This document shows positions 15,752 through 24,391 of a stretch of DNA of 41,436 nucleotides, in pieces (position 1 is the first letter of the stretch; the number at the start of each line of letters is the position of its first letter). Origin of the DNA: Fischerella muscicola SAG 1427-1 = PCC 73103 (GTDB lineage: Bacteria; Cyanobacteriota; Cyanobacteriia; Cyanobacteriales; Nostocaceae); contig NZ_AJLJ01000497.1 of assembly GCF_000317245.1 (NCBI RefSeq), forward strand, positions 1 to 41,436, in the 5' to 3' direction. The notes beneath the pieces are model-generated. The model saw only the letters and a program-made list of their open reading frames with translations. It did not search any database and was not told where the DNA came from. The translations under genes and the position numbers were made by a program.

Positions 15752-16929
15752 TCTAGATTTTTCACAATAATATGTCTTTTATTATCAAAAGTAATTTTTC
15801 CTTGGTATTTTAACTTGCACATCAATCGTGTAATAGTGACTCGAGTAGTGCAGCAGGCGTTAGCAAAATCTTCATGAGTTAGGCGAATGGGAATACGAGT
15901 TTCATTACCTATCTTTTCACCAATTTCCTGTTTTAAAAGCCGCAAAAGATAATACAAGCGATCTTGTACTCGTCGAAAACCAGACACAGCTAAAAAAGCT
16001 TCTGTTTGACGTAAACGTTGATTGAATTTTGGTAAGAGTAAATAGCTTAAATTTGGAGAAGCTGTAATCTCTGATACATAAATTGATACTAACTGAACAT
16101 CAAACATAGCTGTGGCTTGGTAGTTATTGAGAGAAGTCATGTAAGAACCGAAAATCATTCCTTGATCTGCCAAACCTACTAGCGTTTCTTCACCGCTTTC
16201 ACAAAGCGTGGTTAATTTAACTACACCTTGACAAACATACCAAATTGTTTGTTGGTCTAGAAGAATAGTTTCTCCTTTGGAATATTTATATATAGGGCGA
16301 TCGCCAAAATCGCAGTCTTTTTTTATTTGCGTTAATTGTGAACTTTTCCGTTCATTAATAGCCCGTAGTAACCAGCGCAGGCTTTGAGGCTTGCCTTGGT
16401 TATCATAGCTCGCTGACACAGTAAATACTACCTCGAAAAATTCACCACTACGTCGTTGTAGACATATTACTAACTCTTGATTTCTGCCCGGTTGACTTAG
16501 CTGGCTGAGGAAATTGCGAAAGCACTTACGTTCTTCTAAAGCAACAAAATTAACCAGATTTTTGCCTACAAGATAGTGCTTTTCAATATTGAGCAATCTA
16601 GAAAATTTGCGGTTAGCTAGTTGAATCTTGCCATGTGCATCAGTCACGCAATAGCCGTCTGGTGCTTCCTCAAATAATTCTTCGTAACGGTAGAACTCTG
16701 CTGCTAGAGTTTCTTGTACTTTCTCTAGTTGCTCATTCTGCTGATACAGTTCCTCTATTGCATAATGTACTGTCTGTGAAGCGCTACCAAGCTCAAACAA
16801 AACTTGCGGCACTGAATGGGGTAACACAGGCAGGTTGACAACATTTTCGTACAATTTGGCTATGCGCTTGTCCATAGCCCGTGTTTTCTGAGCAAACTTG
16901 TCTATTTTTAATTTATTGATATTATCCAC
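15748..16929 (-). CDS. PAS-domain CRP/FNR-family transcription regulator
   Basis: The 393-aa protein has an N-terminal helical region (about 1-80, coiled-coil-like with EQLEKVQETLAAEF), a PAS sensor domain (about 83-195: EEAPDGYCVTDAHGKIQLANRKF), a cyclic-nucleotide-type effector domain (about 212-290: YSKGETILLDQQTIWYVCQG) and a C-terminal CRP-type winged helix-turn-helix (about 347-375: LTHEDFANACCTTRVTITRL). CRP/FNR proteins bind promoters as dimers in response to a small-molecule or redox signal. An added PAS domain is uncommon and suggests a second input such as redox, light or a ligand. The usual cAMP-binding arginine motif is not evident, so cAMP is not assumed. Confidence 0.88.
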   Translation of the reverse strand: MDNINKLKIDKFAQKTRAMDKRIAKLYENVVNLPVLPHSVPQVLFELGSASQTVHYAIEELYQQNEQLEKVQETLAAEFYRYEELFEEAPDGYCVTDAHGKIQLANRKFSRLLNIEKHYLVGKNLVNFVALEERKCFRNFLSQLSQPGRNQELVICLQRRSGEFFEVVFTVSASYDNQGKPQSLRWLLRAINERKSSQLTQIKKDCDFGDRPIYKYSKGETILLDQQTIWYVCQGVVKLTTLCESGEETLVGLADQGMIFGSYMTSLNNYQATAMFDVQLVSIYVSEITASPNLSYLLLPKFNQRLRQTEAFLAVSGFRRVQDRLYYLLRLLKQEIGEKIGNETRIPIRLTHEDFANACCTTRVTITRLMCKLKYQGKITFDNKRHIIVKNLD

Positions 16930-18007
16930 GACAATTTTCTAGTAGCTGTTTACGGAAATTGAATAGAAAACCTGATTGCAATAATCTAAGTTTTCTATAA
17001 GGAAAAAATAAAAGTAAACATTTGATTAGATCTTGACTTGACATATGTTATGTAGTACACATCTGATGACGGCTCTTTAGTTGAAAAATACTAAAATTAT
17101 TGGCTCTAAGTCTAGATTATCAGTATTTAGAATACATTGATTTCCAACATTAATAATTAGCAATATCTTTTAAAAAATTTACTCATGGCTAGCAAAATCC
17201 ATAAAATTTTATCTAGATAATTTTTAGATGGAGAAAAATAGCTATAGGACTCATATTTGATTTTTGAAATACACGTAGGGTTAGTTATGCCTCTGACTAA
17301 GGCACCGTCCCAAGGTTTTGGTGCGTTACGCTACGCGATAACACACCCTACATATACTAGATAAACTGTGATTTTTTCAAAAATAAAATCGGATTGCTAT
17401 ATCTACAGCTAGGTATTCTTTTTATCAGAAGTATGATGAATTGTGCCATAAATTTTATTTGTATTGATATTCAAATATTTATTCTGTAAAAACATAAAAT
17501 TGGCATCTTTATAAAATTTACTATATGTTTAATTTTTATTATATTTTTGATTGTTATATTAATTTTTTATAGAGAAAAACATAGTTATTCAGTTTTTACT
17601 CAACAAAGTAATAACCGATTATGAAATACACAAATCAATTTAAAATGTTTGTAATATTATCACAAAATTAACTTTACAAACACTGTAACTATTAATATTT
17701 ACCCTTAGCTTCTACCTTAAGAATCAACTAAGACAGATCACCTATACCAAAAGAAATAATCTTTATATGAATTAATTTGTGATTGTGGTTACAAAAACAT
17801 GATTTACAAAGCTGAAGTTATATCGTTTTACTTTTTTGATGATACAAATATATGGGTAGGGGCATACGCCCCTACAAGTTTAATAGCCGTGGGAGTAGCA
17901 AATTAGTTCTGAAGAGAGCTTGAAAAGTCTTATTTAATACTCTCCTTGTTTCTACAGTTTCTTTGTGAAGTCATGCCAGATTCTCTCCATAGATCTACTT
18001 TATAAGT
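16930..18007. other. 1.1-kb AT-rich spacer with small palindromes
   Basis: No gene was found. It contains a diverged REP-like stretch (GGTGCGTTACGCTACGCGATAA, near 17320-17342) and a perfect hairpin GTAGGGGCATACGCCCCTAC at 17856-17875. The rest is low-complexity AT-rich DNA, probably an unconstrained or upstream regulatory region. Confidence 0.5.
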
Positions 18008-18119
18008 CAATACAGTTCAGTTAAGCATTTCTTTCTTCTCTCTGCGTCCTCTGCGCCTCTGCGGTTCTTTATAAAAATTGACTTTGACAAAGAGTTTTAG
18101 CCTTAACTAAACCGTATTG
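18008..18119. mobile_element. degenerate MITE (family 1 termini)
   Basis: The ends CAATACAGTTCAGTTAAGC and CCTTAACTAAACCGTATTG match the family 1 termini (279-391, 19104-19216) with a few changes. The 112-bp length is nearly the same, but the interior is different (CTCTGCGTCCTCTGCGCC). It lies 17 bp past the stop of the GDSL gene. It is probably an old or chimeric copy. Confidence 0.6.
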
Positions 18120-18135
18120 CTCTATAAGTAATCTT

Positions 18136-18978
18136 TTATTGCAAAAGTTCTGGAAGAGGAGGAAATGAGTGTTTGATTTTTAACTCTTTTAGAGCTGCTT
18201 GTGCCAATAGCTTATGAGTAGCAGTGGTTGGATGAATAGCATCCCAGAATAAAAAATTGTCTGGATTGTCAAAATTCGCAACATTTTTCAGACAAGCTTC
18301 AGTTACATTTGTGAAACCAAATTTGGCTGGGTTGGCGATCGCTTCCCGGTAGAGAAAATGAACATCAAGTTCAATCATCTGAGTATCATGTCCTAATTTA
18401 TTTTTCAGAAAATCCAGGGATTTAGCCAAGCCAAGATTATGTGCGATCGTTGCAGAACTAAGAATCTTAGAATAGCTCGTATTGCGTGTGACTGGAAGAT
18501 TCCCTAAATCTGGTAGATTAGCAACCATAAATTTTTTAGCACCAGCTTTTGACAGAGATTCGATTGCTTTAGATACATTGCCGATTGACAGTGAAGGATT
18601 GCTTATGCCATTGAGATAATCATTAGCACCAGCCCATAGGATATAAAGTGCATTTTGATCAACCTGTTTATGGACTTTAATAAAGCTATCAACTTGTGTC
18701 AACAAATCTGGTATTCCATTGATATGAGTACTTCCTGTAGTTGCACCACCATGAGCAAAGTTAGTATTTTGCTTAGGGTTTAATGCTAGCTCAGAAGCAA
18801 GATATTCAACCCAAACTAAACCATTAGAATAACGTCCTTGAAAGTAGGGAGGGCTAGAAGGACGGAACCCTCCGGTGGCATTAAATACATTGCCAACATC
18901 AGAAAGACTATCACCAAAAACATAAAGTTCATTGATGATTGTAGGAGAATTTGGTATTGAAGCTGTAAATGCAACCAT
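18136..18978 (-). CDS. SGNH/GDSL-family esterase or phospholipase, signal peptide disrupted
   Basis: The 280-aa frame has the family block I FGDSLSD (21-27, nucleophile Ser24), a GANDYLNG block III and the final WDAIHPT motif with catalytic Asp/His. Such proteins hydrolyse lipid or ester substrates and are normally exported. In the same frame upstream, GTG at 19021-19023 begins VKKQFLVVLAF, then a TGA stop (18988-18990), then FVLMVAFTASIP. This reads as a signal peptide interrupted by one nonsense codon. If translation starts at ATG 18978 the protein keeps only the end of the signal and may stay in the cytoplasm. It could be a new pseudogene; the catalytic region is intact. Confidence 0.82.
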   Translation of the reverse strand: MVAFTASIPNSPTIINELYVFGDSLSDVGNVFNATGGFRPSSPPYFQGRYSNGLVWVEYLASELALNPKQNTNFAHGGATTGSTHINGIPDLLTQVDSFIKVHKQVDQNALYILWAGANDYLNGISNPSLSIGNVSKAIESLSKAGAKKFMVANLPDLGNLPVTRNTSYSKILSSATIAHNLGLAKSLDFLKNKLGHDTQMIELDVHFLYREAIANPAKFGFTNVTEACLKNVANFDNPDNFLFWDAIHPTTATHKLLAQAALKELKIKHSFPPLPELLQ

Positions 18979-19103
18979 AAGAACAAATCAAAAAGCAAGC
19001 ACTACTAAAAATTGTTTTTTCACGGTTTTAGCTACTTTGATGAGTAACCAGATTACTTATCAGTCAAAAGCCCTCTTATGTTTTGACAAAGAAGGCTAAC
19101 CCC

Positions 19104-19216
19104 CAATACGGTTCGGTTAAGAATTTTTTCATGATTTTGGGGTTGTACCAGACGCGATAAATCGCGTCTCTACGGGATTTAAACGTTAATCGATTTGTCT
19201 TATCCGAACCGTATTG
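19104..19216. mobile_element. 113-bp MITE (family 1, copy 2)
   Basis: By eye identical over its full length to 279-391. It is flanked by the 10-bp direct repeat GGCTAACCCC (19094-19103 and 19217-19226), a target-site duplication different from that of copy 1. It lies upstream of the GDSL gene. Confidence 0.88.
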
Positions 19217-19687
19217 GGCTAACCCCGATTCATAAAATTTAGTATTTATGAATCATTTTTGATGAGTATCAAATGAATATTTGATATTTGATGATTACTT
19301 GATGTTTATTTCTGGTTTCAAACTATTAGGTTTTTTGATTTCAACCATTAATGCTATTCTAATGTAACAATAGATTTCTGCAAGTAAAGCAGGGTTAATC
19401 GTGCTGGGAGTGCCACTCACACTAATTTTTTATTTAAAAAAACATTGTCTTGCAACAACTCTATCAAAAGATAGAAGCAAAAAGTTTTATTATAGATTTT
19501 ATAAACTCTTGCAGTGGTCTATGAAAAATGATTTTGGCTTAGAAGAATAGAATAGCTGTAAATATCACTAAAGATTATTATTTAGTGAAAAAACAGAGTT
19601 AGTGTTAATAATTCTCACTTATAAATCAAAATAGGCTAGAATTTTTACCTTATTAATACTAATAACTCCCAATAAAAAAGTGATCCC
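19217..19687. other. 471-bp spacer, no gene
   Basis: AT-rich DNA with short near-repeats of TTTGATGA/TATTTGAT at 19255-19300. No convincing ORF, RNA or promoter could be assigned. Confidence 0.4.
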
Positions 19688-20032
19688 ATGCATCAAATCT
19701 CAAACCGTAGTGCTTATTTAGCACAGCAGCACGCGCTACAAGCACGACAACATGGTAAATCAGTAGTGTCTATTGCTAGAGCATGGAACAAGAGGGATGG
19801 TAATCATCTACAGACAGCTCGAGTAATTGAAGAATGTGGAATGCTTATACAGCAATACGCGCAGGAATCATTAAACTACACACATTTACTACACACATAT
19901 TCTGGCTCAACCAAAATATATGGCTCTAGCTTAGAAGCCCATGCAAAAGCTGCAAAAACACACGTTGAAGCAGTTGAACTTTACATAGAGATGGTTCGGG
20001 AAAAACTGAAGGAATTTAAAAAAAATTCATAA
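19688..20032 (+). CDS. hypothetical protein, 114 aa
   Basis: No family was recognised. It is an all-helical, soluble protein rich in Ala, Gln and His (QQHALQARQHGKS, HAKAAKTHVEAVELYIEMVREKL), with a likely coiled-coil C-terminal helix. The single Cys lies in VIEECGML. The ribosome-binding site is weak (AAAAGTGATCCC). It is convergent with the cysteine synthase gene, with 33 bp between stops. The coherent helical pattern supports a real gene, but nothing indicates its role. Confidence 0.55.
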   Translation: MHQISNRSAYLAQQHALQARQHGKSVVSIARAWNKRDGNHLQTARVIEECGMLIQQYAQESLNYTHLLHTYSGSTKIYGSSLEAHAKAAKTHVEAVELYIEMVREKLKEFKKNS

Positions 20033-20065
20033 TTACCAAGTTTGTAAAGTACCCCAACCCTGAAA

Positions 20066-21001
20066 TCACAAATCTTGAAACATCGGCGTACTCAAATAAC
20101 GCTCTCCAAAAGAAGGTTGAATCACGACAATCAACTTTCCAGCATTTTCCCGGCGCTTGGCTACTTGTATCGCCGCACACAAGTTTGCACCTGAAGAAAT
20201 ACCTGATAATAAACCTTCTTCCCTTGCCAAACGTCGTCCAAATACGATCGCTTCTTCATCACTGACTGCGATCGCTTCATCTATTAAATCTGTGCGAAGA
20301 ACTTCAGGAATAAAACCCGCACCAATACCTTGAATTTTATGTGATCCTGGTTCGCCACCAGAAATAACGGGACTATTTTTTGGTTCAACTGCGATCGCCT
20401 GAAAACTCGGTTTACGTGTTTTAATAATTTCAGCAATACCCGTAATTGTTCCGCCAGTACCCACCCCAGCGACAACAATATCTACTTTTCCATCTGTATC
20501 TGTCCAAATTTCTTCGGCGGTGGTTTCGCGGTGAATTTTAGGGTTGGCTGGGTTACAGAACTGTTGCAGCATATAAGCATTGGGAGTATTAGCCACAATT
20601 TCTTCGGCTTTGCGAATTGCTCCCATCATCCCTTCGGTTCCTGGTGTCAATTTTACAGCTGCACCATAAGCTTTTAACATCGCCCGTCGTTCTATACTCA
20701 TAGTTTCAGGCATAGTCAAAATTAAATCATAACCACGCGCCGCCGCCACCATCGCCAGTCCAATTCCCGTGTTTCCAGATGTTGGCTCTACTAAAATACT
20801 TTTTCCTGGTTCAATCAATCCAGCAATTTCTGCTGCTGTAATCATACTTACAGCAATCCGATCTTTCACAGAAGCAGCCGGATTCATTCCTTCCAGTTTA
20901 ATCACAATTCTGCCCACACATCCCTCAGTTTGGGGAATTTTATTCAGTTGAACTAACGGAGTACGTCCAATTAATTCAGTAACATCGCCAGCAATTCGCA
21001 T
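20066..21001 (-). CDS. cysK: cysteine synthase (O-acetylserine sulfhydrylase)
   Basis: The enzyme makes cysteine from O-acetylserine and sulfide with PLP. The preferred start is ATG 21001 (MRIAGDVTELIGRTPLVQLN), giving 311 aa, with GGAGC upstream. The frame continues to 21082, but those 27 residues (proline/cysteine-rich CLPCPPCPPN) come from a low-complexity spacer repeat. The PLP lysine is Lys46 in AASVKDR. The phosphate-binding/substrate loop PTSGNTG is at 73-79, and GVGTGGTITG binds the cofactor phosphate. CysK and CysM are hard to separate by eye; overall the protein is CysK-like. No serine acetyltransferase gene is adjacent. Confidence 0.92.
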   Translation of the reverse strand: MRIAGDVTELIGRTPLVQLNKIPQTEGCVGRIVIKLEGMNPAASVKDRIAVSMITAAEIAGLIEPGKSILVEPTSGNTGIGLAMVAAARGYDLILTMPETMSIERRAMLKAYGAAVKLTPGTEGMMGAIRKAEEIVANTPNAYMLQQFCNPANPKIHRETTAEEIWTDTDGKVDIVVAGVGTGGTITGIAEIIKTRKPSFQAIAVEPKNSPVISGGEPGSHKIQGIGAGFIPEVLRTDLIDEAIAVSDEEAIVFGRRLAREEGLLSGISSGANLCAAIQVAKRRENAGKLIVVIQPSFGERYLSTPMFQDL

Positions 21002-21073
21002 GAATAAAGCTCCTAATCGGGGATTGGGGGGACAAGGGGGACAAGGGAGACAAGGGAGATAGGGAGAATAACT

Positions 21074-21105
21074 ATTGACCATTGACCATTGACCATTGAC
21101 TATTG
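21074..21105. repeat. heptamer tandem repeat (STRR type)
   Basis: ATTGACC is repeated three times, then ATTGACT and ATTG. Heptanucleotide tandem repeats are a known feature of heterocystous cyanobacteria. It lies just upstream of the cysK start and next to the palindrome at 21105-21164. Confidence 0.8.
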
Positions 21106-21164
21106 TAGAGACGCGTAGACGCTCGTAAGAGCGGCTTCTCGCAAGAGTATAATCGCGTCTCTAC
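21105..21164. repeat. 60-bp palindromic repeat GTAGAGACGCG...CGCGTCTCTAC
   Basis: Perfect 11-bp terminal inverted repeats enclose TAGACGCTCGTAAGAGCGGC and a second small stem. A second copy with a few changes lies at about 21899-21958. The core words (AGACGCG/CGCGTCT) are shared with the centre of MITE family 1 and with a short hairpin at 36212-36231. Confidence 0.7.
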
Positions 21165-21679
21165 TAATGACCAATGACCAACAATCTTAAAAGTAAATCT
21201 AGTTTATTTCTGTCATTTTTAATGATAGTTTTAATTTTTTGTGCCAAAATGCTTAAAAATAAAATTATATAATGTTTCTAGATTTTTAATGTTCATCAAA
21301 TGTATATTTACTCAGTAATATTTTCTTAAAACTTTGACTTTTTTCTTACTAAAATTTTGCACAATTTTCAATAGTTTAAGGGTGAGTACTAGCCATCAAA
21401 ATTCAATTCAGATTTTTGGCAGTTGATTTTTGACTCTTGAGCTTTGATTTCCACAAAATAGTGATTGAGTACATCAATTCCAGCACCTTAGCTGAAAAAT
21501 GTGAGTCCCCATACCTCAAAATACTAGTACCCATACCCCAAAAAATTTTTTGCATACTGCTGCGATGGGAATTATCAGCTTTGAGTACACACTTAATTAA
21601 TTTAATAATCTTGATCCGGCTGCAAACAAATCTTCTCGACTAAGCCAACTGCTATAACAACTATAGGATTTACGCAGAG

Positions 21680-21710
21680 ATTCCCCTCTACCCCCCCCTG
21701 CAAAGGGGGG
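21680..21710. repeat. C/G-rich hairpin
   Basis: A run of Cs, TGCAAA, then a run of Gs (CCCCCCCTGCAAAGGGGGGG) forms a strong stem in an otherwise AT-rich spacer. The 1.08-kb stretch 21002-22082 holds this, the heptamer repeat, two palindromic repeats and AGTTACTAAT tandem copies at 21831-21859, but no gene. Confidence 0.55.
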
Positions 21711-21898
21711 GACTTCTTAAGCCCTCACATCTACATCTATCTATAGGCAAGATGAACTAAAATATGAGTGGCTTTGAATGTGTAAGTTCTCTGACAAAAA
21801 TTCTGTTTTGTCCAACATATAGTTACTAATAGTTACTAATAGTTACTATTTAATTCCTGTTGATTATCAGTTTTCAAATTTGTATGTTCATTGAAAAC

Positions 21899-21958
21899 TG
21901 TACAGACGCGTAGACGCTCGTAAAAACGGCTTCTCGTAAGAGTATAATCGCGTCTTTA
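21899..21958. repeat. palindromic repeat, second copy
   Basis: This copy of the 21105-21164 repeat has changed outer bases (TGTACAGACGCG ... CGCGTCTTTAGC). It lies 125 bp before the small membrane-protein gene at 22083. Confidence 0.65.
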
Positions 21959-22082
21959 GCTAACTGATAACTTGATAGGGCTTAACTTTTGGGTGTTCAT
22001 ACCTTAATCATTATACAGGGTAAATTAAGACAAAAAGGTACCGTCTCACGGGGTGCATACTGCCTAGCAAGGGAGAGCCAAA

Positions 22083-22538
22083 ATGAGACTACAAATTTCT
22101 AAGTTTCTCATAGTTTGTTTACTGACTTTAATAGTGCTTTCACCTGAGCTAGTAGTGTTGAGTGTGGTTTGGGAGCAGCATATACAGCTAGTCGAAATAC
22201 AGCATTTAAGTTGTAAAGTAGAGCAAATACAAGCAGGTGTATTTAGTATCTTTGGCAACCAAAATACTAATTTATTAACTCTTGATCAAGAATGTCAAAA
22301 TTTTGCTCAAGATGCAGCTACCATTAAAATTTTTAACGCTAATTTTCTGCATATTTTGCTCACTCCTACTCAACTATATAAAGTTGTTAATTGCTTAAAA
22401 TGGTTCTTTTTATTATTTCCTATAGGTTTGGGAATATTCTGTTTTTTATACGACAGGTATCTTGTTTATCGCGCTACAGTTTTTCAACAACAAGTAGATA
22501 AGCTAGAAAGGTTATGGCAAGAAAGTATCGAACAATAA
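22083..22538 (+). CDS. hypothetical membrane protein, 151 aa, two helices
   Basis: No family was recognised. Helix 1 (about 8-31, FLIVCLLTLIVLSPELVVLSVVW) and helix 2 (about 104-126, LKWFFLLFPIGLGIFCFLYD) bracket a roughly 70-residue loop that contains three cysteines (HLSCKVEQ, DQECQN and a later VNCLKW). The C-terminus is a short basic/acidic helix (QQQVDKLERLWQESIEQ) likely in the cytoplasm. The ribosome-binding site GGGAGAG precedes the ATG. It lies 17 bp before the next gene, so probably starts a three-gene operon (22083-23136). Confidence 0.65.
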   Translation: MRLQISKFLIVCLLTLIVLSPELVVLSVVWEQHIQLVEIQHLSCKVEQIQAGVFSIFGNQNTNLLTLDQECQNFAQDAATIKIFNANFLHILLTPTQLYKVVNCLKWFFLLFPIGLGIFCFLYDRYLVYRATVFQQQVDKLERLWQESIEQ

Positions 22539-22555
22539 GGAACGCGCAATAAAAT

Positions 22556-22822
22556 ATGACAATTACAGAAGAACGCCAAAATCTATACTTTGATTTAATT
22601 GATCAGTTACTTAGCTGCCCTAATGGACAGGAACCAGAAATTTTAGAAACTCATCCAGAATTACTTGATGCTGGTTTTATACAAACAATTCTACAAGTTG
22701 CTGCTGTATTTGCCCATCAAGGTAATGATGAAGGAGCAAAATTTTTAATTCACGTTGCTCGTGAATTATCGAAACAACTAGGATTATATCCTGAAATTCC
22801 TGAAGTACCAGCTAAGGAGTAA
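22556..22822 (+). CDS. small helical protein resembling the N-terminal module of cyanobacterial CHAT/TPR proteins
   Basis: The 88-aa protein reads MTITEERQNLYFDLIDQLL, then PNGQEPEILETHPELLDAG, then a helical FIQTILQVAAVFAHQGNDEG and AKFLIHVARELSKQLGL. From memory, this pattern (NLI..LL.CP.G.E..IL...L.D.G....M..VA..LA..GN...A.FL..IA..L...LGL) begins many cyanobacterial TPR-CHAT proteins. Here it stands alone. Its stop is 2 bp from the next ATG, and the AAGGAG ribosome-binding site of that gene lies inside this gene's end. Function unknown; a protein-interaction module is inferred. Confidence 0.75.
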   Translation: MTITEERQNLYFDLIDQLLSCPNGQEPEILETHPELLDAGFIQTILQVAAVFAHQGNDEGAKFLIHVARELSKQLGLYPEIPEVPAKE

Positions 22823-22824
22823 AG

Positions 22825-23136
22825 ATGTTATTGACTGCAACTGACGCAGGACAAATCGCTCTAGAGTTTCTGATGGCTGAGTGGAATGTTTTAGAAGCAG
22901 ATAGAGAGTGGTTTGTCATTGTGAATTCTCGTTTAATTGGCATGAGTTGGTACATTGTAGAAATAGCCATAGAGGGATTTCCTGATCGATGGTATATGCA
23001 AGTTTATGACACTGGAGAATGTGATGCAGACTATACATTTATTTCTCCGATTAGCGGTTCAGAAGGATACGCTGATCTGACAGATTTACCAAGATTGGTA
23101 GCTGAAGTATTAGTGTCAGAACGTAATTTTCGCTAA
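22825..23136 (+). CDS. hypothetical protein, 103 aa
   Basis: No named family was recognised. The protein is acidic, with alternating strands (WFVIVNSRLIGMSWYIVEIAI, RWYMQVYDTGECD, YTFISPISGSEGY) and a terminal helix (LPRLVAEVLVSER). It looks like a compact alpha/beta domain similar in style to small immunity or NTF2-like folds, but this is only an impression. It is translationally linked to the 88-aa gene (2-bp gap, strong AAGGAG). No terminator was identified; a 356-bp AT-rich gap follows. Confidence 0.7.
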   Translation: MLLTATDAGQIALEFLMAEWNVLEADREWFVIVNSRLIGMSWYIVEIAIEGFPDRWYMQVYDTGECDADYTFISPISGSEGYADLTDLPRLVAEVLVSERNFR

Positions 23137-23492
23137 TCAGTAGGAATAAAAAATCAAATCTTTTAGATATTGCTTGTGTGTTGTTCTGTTTGTGACGAAA
23201 GTTTTTACTTGTCACAAACTTTTCTTTTTTTGTGTTTGTTTGATTAATAAAATCTGTTATTTTGATATTATCAAATTAAAATTTTTTAGTATTTATTCTA
23301 TAATTTAGTCATGTAAATATGACAAAATCATGCTATATTGATATTGTGATAAAGCTTACACAAATAGTGCATGGTGGCTGAAAAACTATTGATTTAAAAG
23401 AGGATTAAGAAGGAAAAAATGAAGTGTTGATTTTTCTTCCTTTATTCTTCAGGCTTAATTCTTTCTTTTGCCTTCTTGCAATAGGTTTTGTC

Positions 23493-23837
23493 ATGATTAG
23501 AGAAGACATATTATCCAAAGAATATCTGAGAATCGTCAAAAAATACTACCCAAAAATCGGAGAATTGTTAGATGACTGTTATGTGAAAGTCATCACCAAT
23601 TATTGGGGAAAGCCTCCAAAACGCTTGCGCTACATTGGGATTTATTGTTCTGATGAAATGATGCCTCTTGTGCAAGTCCACAAAGAAATACTCCGAGATT
23701 TAGCAGAGAACATGGGGTTAGTTCAAGTAGTTTTCTTGAATGCTTCACGACTATTACGTGATCCAATGTCGAAAATCAAGCAAGCAGATCCGCGCTTGTG
23801 GTTAGATTTGCATTGGGTAGCAATGTCTGAACAATAG
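23493..23837 (+). CDS. hypothetical protein, 114 aa
   Basis: No family was recognised. The chosen start is ATG 23493 (MIREDILSKEYLRIVKKYYP). The frame is open from TTG 23424, which would add a hydrophobic 23-residue leader (LIFLPLFFRLNSFFCLLAIG) that could be a membrane anchor, so a longer form cannot be excluded. A three-codon ORF (ATG AAG TGT TGA, 23419-23430) with a good AAGGAA site overlaps that TTG. The soluble part has RLRYIGIYCSDEMMPLVQVHKEIL and ends PRLWLDLHWVAMSEQ. It is followed after 170 bp by the next small gene on the same strand. Confidence 0.6.
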   Translation: MIREDILSKEYLRIVKKYYPKIGELLDDCYVKVITNYWGKPPKRLRYIGIYCSDEMMPLVQVHKEILRDLAENMGLVQVVFLNASRLLRDPMSKIKQADPRLWLDLHWVAMSEQ

Positions 23838-24007
23838 CGATCGCAATGAAAACTGGAATTTTCCGCTATCACGAAAACACTCATCAACATTACCCAGCGC
23901 GATCGCATAACGATTTATCGCAAACCTTTCAGAAGTTGGTTGTTGATTGTTGCTTGGTAAACACTAATAACAAACAACGATCCACAAATCTTAAATCAAG
24001 GGCTAAC

Positions 24008-24379
24008 ATGATGAAAAAACCCTTCTTACCTCCAGATGACATGCCGCCCAATGAGGTGACGCCACAGGATAGAATGCTGCATCTGGAACTAGAACAATCA
24101 ATTGGTGCGTGCTTTTTTCAAGCGTGCGATCGCATCACACAAATGTTATTGTCTACTTGTCAGTGGTATCTCACAACCAAAGATGGTACCCTCAAATTAA
24201 TCATTGACAGCCCAGACATAGTAACTTACTGGCATATCGTCAACAATATTCCTCAGCTAGGAAGTAAGCTAGAAAAATATAGCAGTGACGCCAAAATCCG
24301 CGTTTATCCTCCAATGGGTAAAGGAACACCATTTGAAATTAGCGTCAATGAAATTTCGGCGTATCGAGATTGGCTTTAA
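24008..24379 (+). CDS. hypothetical protein, 123 aa
   Basis: No family was recognised. The preferred start is ATG 24008 (MMKKPFLPPDDMPPNEVTPQD), with AGGG upstream. The frame opens at 23846, but the first 54 residues are of unlike composition (HENTHQHYPARSHND). The core has helix EQSIGACFFQACDRITQMLLST followed by strands CQWYLTTKDGTLKLIIDS and AKIRVYPPMGKGTPFEISV, an alpha/beta layout. Two cysteines lie in the helix (GACFFQAC). It ends 13 nt before the dispersed hairpin at 24392. Confidence 0.6.
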   Translation: MMKKPFLPPDDMPPNEVTPQDRMLHLELEQSIGACFFQACDRITQMLLSTCQWYLTTKDGTLKLIIDSPDIVTYWHIVNNIPQLGSKLEKYSSDAKIRVYPPMGKGTPFEISVNEISAYRDWL

Positions 24380-24391
24380 TTTCTATTGTCC

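Noticed and set aside
21002..21082. 27-residue N-terminal extension of cysteine synthase
   Set aside because: Translation of a GGGGGACAAGGGGG-type spacer repeat; a good site and the family start are at 21001.
21437..21643. 68-aa plus-strand ORF
   Set aside because: No ribosome-binding site, no domain, irregular composition in a repeat-rich spacer; likely chance.
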